A DNA stretch of 7,520 nt from DAOTZU01 sp034433995 (GTDB lineage Bacteria; Chloroflexota; Anaerolineae; UBA1429), in contig DAOTZU010000177.1 in the NCBI GenBank assembly GCA_034433995.1, positions 1-7,520 of the forward strand, given 5' to 3'. Position numbers and translations under genes: made by a program. Positions 1-5,907 of this stretch are shown here, in pieces. How positions within the stretch are numbered: position 1 is the first letter of the stretch; each line of letters opens with the position of its first letter. Below the pieces are notes generated by a model. It was given only the letters and a program-made list of their open reading frames with translations. It ran no database searches and was not told where the DNA came from.

Positions 1-611
1 ACCACCACCGCCAGATGGTACGTGGGGAAGCCATCGGACTTGAGCAGCACCAGATCATCCAGTTGGCGATTATCGAACACGATGCGCCCGCGCAAGAGGT
101 CCACAAACTCGGTGGTGCCCTCCTCGGGCACCATCAAGCGGATAACGGGCTTGATCCCCTGGGCCTCGTAATCGGCGATCTGGCGCTGGGTGAGATAGCG
201 GCAATGCCGATCATAGCCCGGCGGCAGTTTGGCCGCGCGCTGCTCCTGGCGGAGCCTCTCCAGGCGCTCCGGACTACAATAACAGCGATACGCGCGCCCC
301 TCGGCCACGAGCCGTTCCGCATGTTCGCGGTACAAGTGCAGGCGGTCCGATTGGTAATACGGCCCATAGGAGCCGCCGACTTCGGGGCCTTCGTCCCAGC
401 AGAGGCCCAGCCAACGGAGGGATTCCAAAAGGTCAGGGATGGCGCGAGGGTCGTAGCGGGTGCGGTCGGTATCCTCGATGCGCAAGATAAACTTGCCCCC
501 CGCGTGCCGGGCAAAGAGCCAATCGTAAAGGGCCGTGCGCGCGCCGCCCACATGAAAATACCCCGTGGGGCTGGGGGCGAAACGCACCCGAACAGGCACG
601 GATTGTTCCAT
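1..611 (-). CDS. gltX: Glutamate--tRNA ligase, N-terminal part (3' end beyond window)
   Basis: Class I aminoacyl-tRNA synthetase that attaches glutamate to tRNA-Glu in the cytoplasm; some family members also charge tRNA-Gln for later amidation, which this fragment cannot settle. My translation from the ATG at 611 gives 203 complete codons and runs off the window open. It shows the Rossmann catalytic start: FAPSPTGYFHVGGARTAL at residues 11-28 holds the HIGH-type motif as HVGG (20-23), followed by FILRIEDTDR at 41-50. A zinc-knuckle pattern follows, Cys110-x-Cys112-x24-Cys137-x-Tyr139, where many GluRS have His at the last position. The KMSKS loop and anticodon-binding domain lie outside. The start is supported by AAGAGGAG nine bases upstream. 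It begins 24 bases after the rodA stop, so cotranscription is likely. Family identity is secure; the full length (normally about 460-500 residues) is not visible. Confidence 0.96.
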   Translation of the reverse strand, partial: MEQSVPVRVRFAPSPTGYFHVGGARTALYDWLFARHAGGKFILRIEDTDRTRYDPRAIPDLLESLRWLGLCWDEGPEVGGSYGPYYQSDRLHLYREHAERLVAEGRAYRCYCSPERLERLRQEQRAAKLPPGYDRHCRYLTQRQIADYEAQGIKPVIRLMVPEEGTTEFVDLLRGRIVFDNRQLDDLVLLKSDGFPTYHLAVV

Positions 612-620
612 GGTCCCAAT

Positions 621-628
621 CTCCTCTT
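621..628 (-). promoter_or_regulatory. Ribosome binding site of gltX
   Basis: AAGAGGAG read on the minus strand, with a 9-base spacer (612-620) to the ATG at 611. It lies wholly in the 24-base rodA-gltX gap and fixes the gltX start. I see no promoter-like pair of hexamers between rodA and gltX, which suggests read-through from the operon. Confidence 0.75.
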
Positions 629-635
629 TTGCAGC

Positions 636-1748
636 TCAGGGCAAGGGCAATGTGGCCGGTTTATGGCGCAGGATCACGCTCTGGGCCAGGCCCAGGGCCA
701 AGAGCGTGGTGATGAGGGAGCTGCCGCCATAGCTCACCAGGGGCAGAGGCAACCCGGTCACCGGCAACAAGTTGGCGTTCATCCCCAGGTTGATCAGGGT
801 CTGCACCGCCACCATGGTGGCGACTCCGCCGACGATGAGTTGCCCATAGGCATCGCGGGCGAGGCCGGCCGCCCGCACCAGGCGCAAAATCAAAAACGCG
901 AACAGGCCCAACAACAGCATGGCGCCGACAAAGCCCAGCTCCTCCGCCAGGACCGAGAAGATGAAATCGGTGTGGCGCACCCGCAGAAAATGGAGCTGGC
1001 TCTGGGTGCCGTGCAGCAGCCCTTTGCCCCAAAACCCGCCCGAGCCGATGCTGATCAAGGCCTGGTTGATGTTATAGCTGGCCCCGGAAGGATCGTAACC
1101 GGGGAAGAGGAACATGAGGATGCGGTCGCGCATGTACCCCTTCAGCCGAAACCAGATCAAGGGCACCGCGACGATGCCCGCGCCCGCCAATAGGGCCATG
1201 TGCCGCCAGCGCACTCCCGCAAGAAAGCACATCCCCAGCCAGATGGCGACCAAGATCAGCGCGGTGCCGAAATCGCTCTGCAGGTAGATCAAAACCGCCG
1301 GCGGCAACACCAAAAGCAGCGTGGTGAGCAGGGGGCCGGGGCTTTCCAGATCGGCCTTTTCATCGCCCAAGTATTTGGCTAGGACCACGATCATCAACAC
1401 TTTGCAAAGTTCGGAGGGCTGGATGGTGAAGGCATGGACCTCGAACCAGCTCCTGGCGCCGAAAAAGATCTGCCCCAAAGCCAAGGTCACCAACAGGATC
1501 ACGATGATGAACAGATAGAGCCACCGATGCAGGCGGATGAGGAGATGATAATCCAGAGCGGCGGCCAGAAAATAGAGCACCATGCCACCCAGGGCAAAGA
1601 GCCCTTGGCGAAAGACAAGGTTCTCGATCAACGCATGGGCCGGCTGGGAGGCCTCGTAGGCGCTATAGATCAGCACCCCGCCCAAGATCATCAGGACGAG
1701 GGTAGCCAACCAGGCCGGCAGGTCAAAATTGCGCCAATTGCTATCCAT
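636..1748 (-). CDS. rodA: SEDS peptidoglycan glycosyltransferase RodA
   Basis: Polytopic inner-membrane enzyme that polymerises lipid II into glycan strands during cell elongation, working with the transpeptidase PBP2. The 370-residue protein has about ten hydrophobic segments, starting at roughly 12-31, 47-65, 76-96 and 112-127. SEDS signatures are clear: TIQPSELCKV (108-117), LQSDFGTA (156-163), NINQALISIGSGGFWGKG (226-243), HTDFIFSVLAEELG (259-272, Asp261 being the catalytic aspartate position of the family) and the C-terminal GMNANLLPVTGLPLPLVSYG (322-341). The DFG motif has Ser158 where Pro is usual. The same fold occurs in FtsW, but the neighbours mrdA and mreBCD and the short C-terminus favour RodA. 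The start is firm: an in-frame TGA lies only three codons upstream. The Shine-Dalgarno is weak (GGAT at 1753-1756). minD ends 48 bases upstream. Confidence 0.95.
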   Translation of the reverse strand: MDSNWRNFDLPAWLATLVLMILGGVLIYSAYEASQPAHALIENLVFRQGLFALGGMVLYFLAAALDYHLLIRLHRWLYLFIIVILLVTLALGQIFFGARSWFEVHAFTIQPSELCKVLMIVVLAKYLGDEKADLESPGPLLTTLLLVLPPAVLIYLQSDFGTALILVAIWLGMCFLAGVRWRHMALLAGAGIVAVPLIWFRLKGYMRDRILMFLFPGYDPSGASYNINQALISIGSGGFWGKGLLHGTQSQLHFLRVRHTDFIFSVLAEELGFVGAMLLLGLFAFLILRLVRAAGLARDAYGQLIVGGVATMVAVQTLINLGMNANLLPVTGLPLPLVSYGGSSLITTLLALGLAQSVILRHKPATLPLP

Positions 1749-1777
1749 TGGGATCCGTCAACATCCAGTTTGCGCCG

Positions 1778-1795
1778 CCGGGCAGAGCCTCCCGG
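1778..1795 (-). other. Candidate hairpin directly after minD stop
   Basis: On the minus strand CCGGG, an 8-base loop and CCCGG form a perfect 5-bp GC stem starting two bases after the minD TGA. No T-run follows, so it is not a classical intrinsic terminator, and rodA continues downstream. It might protect or tune the mRNA at the minD-rodA junction. In GC-rich DNA a 5-bp stem can arise by chance. Confidence 0.3.
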
Positions 1796-1796
1796 T

Positions 1797-2588
1797 TCAG
1801 CGTTTCCAACCCAACCTTTCCCAAAGGTTCTTGGAACCCTCCAGGATGGGGATGAAAGGCACGCGCTCGCCCAGCAGACGGCGGGCCATATGCTGGTAGG
1901 CCCGGCCCGCCAAGGTGTGGGGGTTATGGGCAATGGGCGTGCCCTTGCCGTTGGCCACCAGCACCTCCTCATTCTCGGGCACCAGACCCAAGAGTTCGAT
2001 GGAGAGGGTCTCCAAGATGGCGTTGGGGCTGAGCATCTCCTTGCGCCGCACCAGATCGGGGCGGATGCGGTTGATGACCAGGCGCGCCGGGCCCCGGTTC
2101 TCGGCCTCCAGGATCCCCAACACGCGATCCACATCCTGCACCGAGGAAACATCGGGGGTGGTGACCAGGATGAACTCATCCGCCGGGGTCACCGCGTTGC
2201 GAAAGCCGGCCTCGATGCCCGCCGGCGAATCGATCAAGATGAAATCACACTCTCCCCGCAATTGCTCGCACACGCGCACCATGTCCGCCGGGCTGACGGC
2301 GGATTTATCGCGGCTCTGGGCCGCGGGCAAAAGGTAGAGCTCTGGCAAAAACCGATCGCGGATTAACGCTTGGCGCAGGCGGCAGCGACCCTCCACCAAA
2401 TCCACGATGTCATAAATGATGCGGTTCTGCAGCCCCATGACCACGTCCAGGTTGCGCAGGCCGATGTCGGTATCCACCACCACGACCCGTTGATTCAGTT
2501 GCGCCAAGGCGACCCCCAAATTGGCGGTGGTGGTAGTTTTGCCCACGCCCCCTTTGCCGGAGGTGATGGTGATCACACGTGTTGGCAT
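1797..2588 (-). CDS. minD: Septum site-determining ATPase MinD
   Basis: Membrane-associated ATPase of the ParA/MinD deviant Walker A family. In its ATP-bound dimer it binds the membrane and recruits MinC, which then blocks FtsZ polymerisation away from midcell. The 263-residue length matches the family (about 260-270). The deviant P-loop GKGGVGKTT is at residues 11-19, with signature Lys12 and P-loop Lys17. Switch I is DTDIGLRNLD at 39-48 and switch II is IDSPAGIE at 119-126. The C-terminal tail SKNLWERLGWKR (252-263) can form a short amphipathic helix with Leu/Trp on one face and Lys/Arg on the other, as in the MinD membrane-targeting sequence. GAGGAG nine bases upstream supports the ATG at 2588. 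The gene starts 4 bases after minC. No minE follows. The tail and pairing with minC separate it from ParA, Soj or FlhG relatives. Confidence 0.97.
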   Translation of the reverse strand: MPTRVITITSGKGGVGKTTTTANLGVALAQLNQRVVVVDTDIGLRNLDVVMGLQNRIIYDIVDLVEGRCRLRQALIRDRFLPELYLLPAAQSRDKSAVSPADMVRVCEQLRGECDFILIDSPAGIEAGFRNAVTPADEFILVTTPDVSSVQDVDRVLGILEAENRGPARLVINRIRPDLVRRKEMLSPNAILETLSIELLGLVPENEEVLVANGKGTPIAHNPHTLAGRAYQHMARRLLGERVPFIPILEGSKNLWERLGWKR

Positions 2589-2592
2589 GCCT

Positions 2593-3294
2593 CTATGCTC
2601 CTCGTAGCGCCCGATCCCACGGCTCGACCACGATCAGATTATCGCGCACCGAGGCGATCTCGGGACAGGGTTTGCGGGGGCGCTCCTCCTCGCCCGGCCG
2701 CGCCATGACCTCGCCGATGCGCAGCAGGGTGGGCGAGAAATCCAGGGCGCAGACCACCGCGCCGCTATCGCCCATGGCCCCCGCGTGGGCGACTCCGTTG
2801 AGCCGTCCCCAGACGATGATATCTCCCCCGGCCACGATCTCGGCGCCCGCGTTCACATCACCGATGACCACCACGTGGCCGGTATGGCGGATCACCTGGC
2901 CCGAGCGCACCACATGACGCACCAAAATGCCACGGCTGGTCTCGCTGGGGCGGGCGATGGTCGCGGGGCCGGCGGGCCGCTCCGCCTCCGCGGGAGATTC
3001 GCCGCTCAAAAGGCGCAGGCCCAGGGCGCGGGCCGCGGCCTCGGTGGCGCTGTTGGTGGTGACCACGGTGCGGAGCACCAGCTCGTTGGCCGTCAGGATC
3101 TGGCCGATGCGTTGCAACGCCTCCACGCTCAGAGCCTGATCCCCTGCCTGCAGGGCCACCTGGCCGCCGCGAAAGAACGCGCCCTGGGTGGCCAGGTGTT
3201 GTTCCAGCTCCTGGAGCATGGCGGCAAGATCCCCCGTGATCCAGCAGATGGTAAGCCCCTGGCGCGTCCCCTTGATCGAGATGGTATTGGGCAT
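2593..3294 (-). CDS. minC: Septum site-determining protein MinC
   Basis: Cytoplasmic FtsZ antagonist; MinD carries it to the membrane so that Z-rings form only at midcell. The predicted product is 233 residues, normal for MinC (about 220-235). The N-terminal domain (about 1-100) starts with TISIKGTRQGLTI and is the part that acts on FtsZ in the family. A Pro/Ala/Glu-rich linker follows at about 99-120. The C-terminal right-handed beta-helix (about 121-225) contains the hallmark VRSGQ (129-133) and Gly-rich turns GDVNAGAEIVAGGD (145-158) and WGRLNGVAHAG (162-172), the part that dimerises and binds MinD. The reading frame stays open upstream to an ATG at 3378, but the chosen ATG at 3294 has AAGGAG nine bases upstream and fits the domain start; the extra 28 residues are Cys/Arg-rich and unlike MinC. 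It stops 4 bases before minD, whose ribosome site lies inside the end of minC. Confidence 0.95.
   Translation of the reverse strand: MPNTISIKGTRQGLTICWITGDLAAMLQELEQHLATQGAFFRGGQVALQAGDQALSVEALQRIGQILTANELVLRTVVTTNSATEAAARALGLRLLSGESPAEAERPAGPATIARPSETSRGILVRHVVRSGQVIRHTGHVVVIGDVNAGAEIVAGGDIIVWGRLNGVAHAGAMGDSGAVVCALDFSPTLLRIGEVMARPGEEERPRKPCPEIASVRDNLIVVEPWDRALRGA
2598..2603 (-). promoter_or_regulatory. Ribosome binding site of minD, inside the minC 3' end
   Basis: GAGGAG on the minus strand, 9 bases before the minD ATG. It overlaps the last minC codons, so ribosomes finishing minC would pass over it. This predicts coupled synthesis of the two partners, as expected for proteins that act as a complex. 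Confidence 0.7.
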
Positions 3295-3303
3295 GGTCAC
3301 CGT

Positions 3304-3309
3304 CTCCTT
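3304..3309 (-). promoter_or_regulatory. Ribosome binding site that sets the minC start
   Basis: AAGGAG on the minus strand with a 9-base spacer to the ATG at 3294. It decides for this start against the upstream in-frame ATG at 3378. The spacer length equals those of minD and gltX. Confidence 0.8.
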
Positions 3310-3378
3310 CTCTGCGGTCGGGCGATGCCCTGGACGGCGAAGCGAACGGGCAAAGTTGCACCACGCACACGGGCACAA

Positions 3379-3411
3379 GGCCCCCCCAAGCTGCCGGCCC
3401 TTTGGAGGGCC
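3379..3411 (-). other. Strong GC-rich hairpin just after mrdA stop
   Basis: Starting two bases after the mrdA TGA, the minus strand reads GGCCCTCCAA, a 12-base loop, then TTGGGGGGGCC. These arms can pair over 10 bp with one G-U wobble and one bulged G. A shorter, mutually exclusive hairpin uses GGCCCT, loop CCAA, AGGGCC (3396-3411), a perfect 6-bp stem. No U-run follows either one, so this is not a standard intrinsic terminator. The wobble position pairs only in minus-strand RNA (it would be a C-A mismatch in plus-strand RNA), consistent with a structure in the operon transcript. Confidence 0.4.
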
Positions 3412-3412
3412 A

Positions 3413-5407
3413 TCACGGCGTCGGCGTGGCCGCCGTGGGTGTGGGTTTCGGTTCGCTCAGGCCAAAATAATAGCGCAAGATCTTGGCCGCCACCGGCACG
3501 GCCCGCTGGGAACCTTCGCCGCCCCCCTCCAAAAAGACCACCAGCGCAATCTCGGGATTCTCAAAAGGCGCAAAGGCCGTGAACCACGCATGGGTGGGCA
3601 GGTGACCTTGGGCATCGAGCATCAGGTTGCCCTGCTCATCCACCCCCGGATATTCCGCCGTGCCCGTCTTGCCCGCCACCGAGATCCCGGGCAGGCGGAT
3701 CAACCATGCCGTGCCCTGGGTGACGGCCTCCAGCATGCCCTGGCGCACCAGAGCCAGATACTGCGGCGAGACCGGCAATTTGCGGATCGGATCGGGGGTC
3801 AAGACCTTGACCACCTGGCCTTCGCTATCGGTCACCTGATAGACCAATTGCGGGCGATACAAAGTGCCGCCGTTGGCCACGGCGCAGGTGGCGTTGACCA
3901 CTTGCAGAGGCGTCGCCAAGATGTAGCCCTGGCCGATGGCGGCGTTGTAAGTATCCCCCGTGGTCCAACTTTCGTTGTAATTTTGGCGCTTCCAGCGGTC
4001 GCTGGGCACCAAGCCCACCGCCTCGCCGGGAAGGTCCACGCCGGTGGGCGCCCCATAGCCGAATTGCTGCGCATAGGCGGCCAGCCGCTCGATCCCCAGC
4101 CCCTTGAAATCCCCATAGCCACCGGCCACCTGGTAGAAAAAGATGTCGCACGATTGGGACAGGCCCCCCACGATATTCAACGCGCCATGGCCGGTCTTTT
4201 TCCAACAGTAAAAGGTTTGCGCCTTGGACCAATCATCGGGGGCATATTTGTTGGGCAAAAGCAGCGTCCCGGCGCAATTCAGCCGGGTGGAGAGATCCAC
4301 CACGCCCTCTTGCAAGGCCGCCGAGGCCGTGACCAGCTTGAAAGTGGACCCCGGCGGATATTGCCCGCTGATGGCATGGTTGACCAACGGACGCCTGCGG
4401 TCGTTAAGCAGGCGGCTATAATCCTCGTAGGAGATGCCGCCGGAGAACAAGTTGTTGTCGTAACTGGGCAACGAGACCATGGCCAAAATCTCGCCGGTGC
4501 GCGGGTCCATGGCGATGGCCACCCCCACGGCGGATTTGGCCTCGCGCATCCCCTCGCGCAGCGCCTCCTCCACCACCCGCTGCAGCTCCAGGTCAATGGT
4601 CAACATGATGTTATGGCCCGCCACCGGCGGCCGTGAGGCCACCACGGCCACCTTGCGCTCAAAGGCATCCACCACGATGTGCTCTTGGCCCTTGGTGCCC
4701 CGGAGGAGCCGCTCCTGGGTGTACTCGATCCCCGTCAACCCCACCAGGTCGTTGGGCTGATAATCCCCTTGAGGATCACCAACGTACTTTTGTAGTAGGC
4801 CGCTGGGGATGCGCCCCAGGTAGCCCAAAATATGGGCCGTGAGGGGTCCATCAACATACTGCCGCAGGGGAACCGCCTCCACCACCACGCCGGGCAGGCG
4901 GAAATGCTCCTCCTCCAGGAGGAACGCCGCCTGGCGGTCCACCTTGCGGGCGATCACCACGGGCGCGTAGGGGTTTGCGGTGCGCTCGCGGAGGATCTCC
5001 TCGATGGTGGGGCCCTCTTGTCCGCGGAAGAGGTTGGCAGCGGCGGCATCATCCCCCTCGGCCGCAACGGCGTCGGCCTGGCGCTCGACCTGCATGCCCA
5101 AGAGGCTGGCCACCCGCTCCAAGACGGCCCGGCGCTCGCCAAGATCTTGGGGCAGCCCGGCGGACACGATGCTTACCGTGAAGCTGGGCACGTTGCGCAC
5201 CAAAAGCCGCCCGTAACGATCATAGATGATCCCTCGCGGGGCGTCAATGGGCACCAACCGAAAGCGATTCTGGTCGGCGTAGGCTTGGTATTTGGCCGCC
5301 GAGGCGACCTGCAGCTCCCACAGGCGGGCAGCCAGGACCACAAAGGCCGCCACCACCAGGGCGCGAAAAACGGCGAATCGGATGACCTGATATGTCTCCC
5401 GCTTCAT
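3413..5407 (-). CDS. mrdA: Penicillin-binding protein 2 (class B transpeptidase of elongation)
   Basis: Membrane-anchored D,D-transpeptidase that cross-links new peptidoglycan during elongation and partners RodA. The 664-residue product has a short basic N-terminus, one transmembrane segment (about 12-29), a pedestal/dimerisation domain beginning near NRFRLVPIDAPRGIIYDRYG (47-66) and a C-terminal transpeptidase domain from about 265. The three active-site motifs are present: STFK at 354-357 (nucleophile Ser354), SCD at 419-421 as the SxN/SxD motif, and KTGTAE at 580-585. The tail ends in a Pro/Thr-rich stretch. Cys378, Cys401, His407 and Cys420 cluster near the active site. The ATG at 5407 overlaps the mreD stop as ATGA, with GGAG five bases upstream; the frame stays open further upstream but that part lies within mreD. 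Presence of mreBCD and rodA supports PBP2 over FtsI. Confidence 0.95.
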   Translation of the reverse strand: MKRETYQVIRFAVFRALVVAAFVVLAARLWELQVASAAKYQAYADQNRFRLVPIDAPRGIIYDRYGRLLVRNVPSFTVSIVSAGLPQDLGERRAVLERVASLLGMQVERQADAVAAEGDDAAAANLFRGQEGPTIEEILRERTANPYAPVVIARKVDRQAAFLLEEEHFRLPGVVVEAVPLRQYVDGPLTAHILGYLGRIPSGLLQKYVGDPQGDYQPNDLVGLTGIEYTQERLLRGTKGQEHIVVDAFERKVAVVASRPPVAGHNIMLTIDLELQRVVEEALREGMREAKSAVGVAIAMDPRTGEILAMVSLPSYDNNLFSGGISYEDYSRLLNDRRRPLVNHAISGQYPPGSTFKLVTASAALQEGVVDLSTRLNCAGTLLLPNKYAPDDWSKAQTFYCWKKTGHGALNIVGGLSQSCDIFFYQVAGGYGDFKGLGIERLAAYAQQFGYGAPTGVDLPGEAVGLVPSDRWKRQNYNESWTTGDTYNAAIGQGYILATPLQVVNATCAVANGGTLYRPQLVYQVTDSEGQVVKVLTPDPIRKLPVSPQYLALVRQGMLEAVTQGTAWLIRLPGISVAGKTGTAEYPGVDEQGNLMLDAQGHLPTHAWFTAFAPFENPEIALVVFLEGGGEGSQRAVPVAAKILRYYFGLSEPKPTPTAATPTP

Positions 5408-5907
5408 GACCACTCCACCGTCGGCGGGGCCAGGCGCCGGCTCAGGGCATGGGCCAGGGTGTAAACCAAGGGCATAAAGGCCGTGTTGATCACCATGGCC
5501 GGCACCGCCACCCGCCAAAGGGCCGGCCCCCAAGGCAGGGCGTGCCCCGTCATCTGCGCCATAAAGAGGAACACCCCATAGAACAAGCCGGTGGCCAAAA
5601 AGATGGTGATGTAGGGCAAAAACCGCGCGGCACGAAAGAGGTTCCTTTCGCCCACGGCTGCGGCCAAACTCACCACAACCAGGGAGAGAACCGTCAGCCC
5701 AAAAGGTCCGCCCGACAAGGCATCCACCACCAGACCGCCCACCAAAGCCGCCAAGAGCCCTTCCTGCCGCCCCTGCAGGAGCACCCACGAGACCACAAAA
5801 AGCAACACCATATCCGGGCTAACGCCCAGAATACGCACATGGGAGACGACGGTGGATTGGAGCAAAGCCAAAAACAAGGCCAAGACGATGGTCAGCACGG
5901 GGCTCAT
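5404..5907 (-). CDS. mreD: Rod shape-determining membrane protein MreD
   Basis: Small polytopic membrane protein of the Rod complex; it is required for rod shape and pairs with MreC, though its biochemical role is not well defined. The 167 residues (family about 155-180) are strongly hydrophobic with about five or six membrane segments, near 4-22, 31-45, 50-66, 71-86, 97-118 and 133-155. The most conserved MreD feature is visible: GGLVVDALSGGPFGLTV at 57-73, with Asp62 in a membrane helix followed by the SGGPFG turn. The sequence is otherwise poorly conserved in the family, so identification leans on this motif, size, topology and position. The start overlaps the mreC stop (ATGA) and GAGGG lies nine bases upstream; its own stop overlaps the mrdA start in the same way. 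Confidence 0.92.
   Translation of the reverse strand: MSPVLTIVLALFLALLQSTVVSHVRILGVSPDMVLLFVVSWVLLQGRQEGLLAALVGGLVVDALSGGPFGLTVLSLVVVSLAAAVGERNLFRAARFLPYITIFLATGLFYGVFLFMAQMTGHALPWGPALWRVAVPAMVINTAFMPLVYTLAHALSRRLAPPTVEWS

Larger units (their letters stand above)
3295..3412 (-). promoter_or_regulatory. mrdA-minC intergenic region (minC leader)
   Basis: This 118-base gap is the longest non-coding stretch in the window. On the minus strand it holds, in order, a GC-rich hairpin, a run of seven G, and the minC ribosome site. I see no convincing -35/-10 promoter pair; it is GC-rich with no TATAAT-like box. It may be a processing or attenuation point between the elongation genes and the min/rodA/gltX part of the operon, but this rests only on its length and predicted structure. 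Confidence 0.35.

Noticed and set aside
134..619. A 161-codon minus-strand frame starting at 619
   Set aside because: It is the wrong frame over gltX. The frame from 611 gives a clear GluRS N-terminus and stays open to the window edge.
15..1193. A 392-codon plus-strand open frame across gltX and rodA
   Set aside because: It is antisense to two clearly recognised genes. Its translation is low-complexity (His, Gln, Gly, Ala, Arg) and matches no family I know; long antisense frames are common in GC-rich coding DNA.
1749..1796. A very short or degraded minE between minD and rodA
   Set aside because: The gap codes at most 16 residues and contains stops; nothing resembles MinE (about 80-90 residues).
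1434..2366. A 310-codon plus-strand frame opposite minD and the start of rodA
   Set aside because: Same antisense artefact: rich in His, Gln and Asp, crosses the minD-rodA junction, and has no recognisable domain.
3295..3378. N-terminal extension of MinC by 28 residues from an ATG at 3378
   Set aside because: The extension is Cys/Arg-rich and unlike MinC, while the ATG at 3294 has a strong ribosome site at 9 bases and fits the domain start.
3379..3411. Rho-independent terminator after mrdA
   Set aside because: The stem is strong but no U-run follows it on the minus strand, and the operon continues with minC.
3295..3412. Promoter for minC in the 118-base gap
   Set aside because: I could not find a credible -35/-10 pair on the minus strand; TTG-like triplets occur but without a matching AT-rich -10 box.
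3188..4636. A 482-codon plus-strand frame opposite mrdA and minC
   Set aside because: Long, but it mirrors conserved PBP2 codons and spans the intergenic gap; no domain or ribosome site convinces.
5408..5788. N-terminal extension of PBP2 to a 791-residue protein
   Set aside because: The extra part is an off-frame reading of mreD, Gly/Ala-rich without signal or domain; the ATG at 5407 gives a normal PBP2 with its membrane anchor in place.
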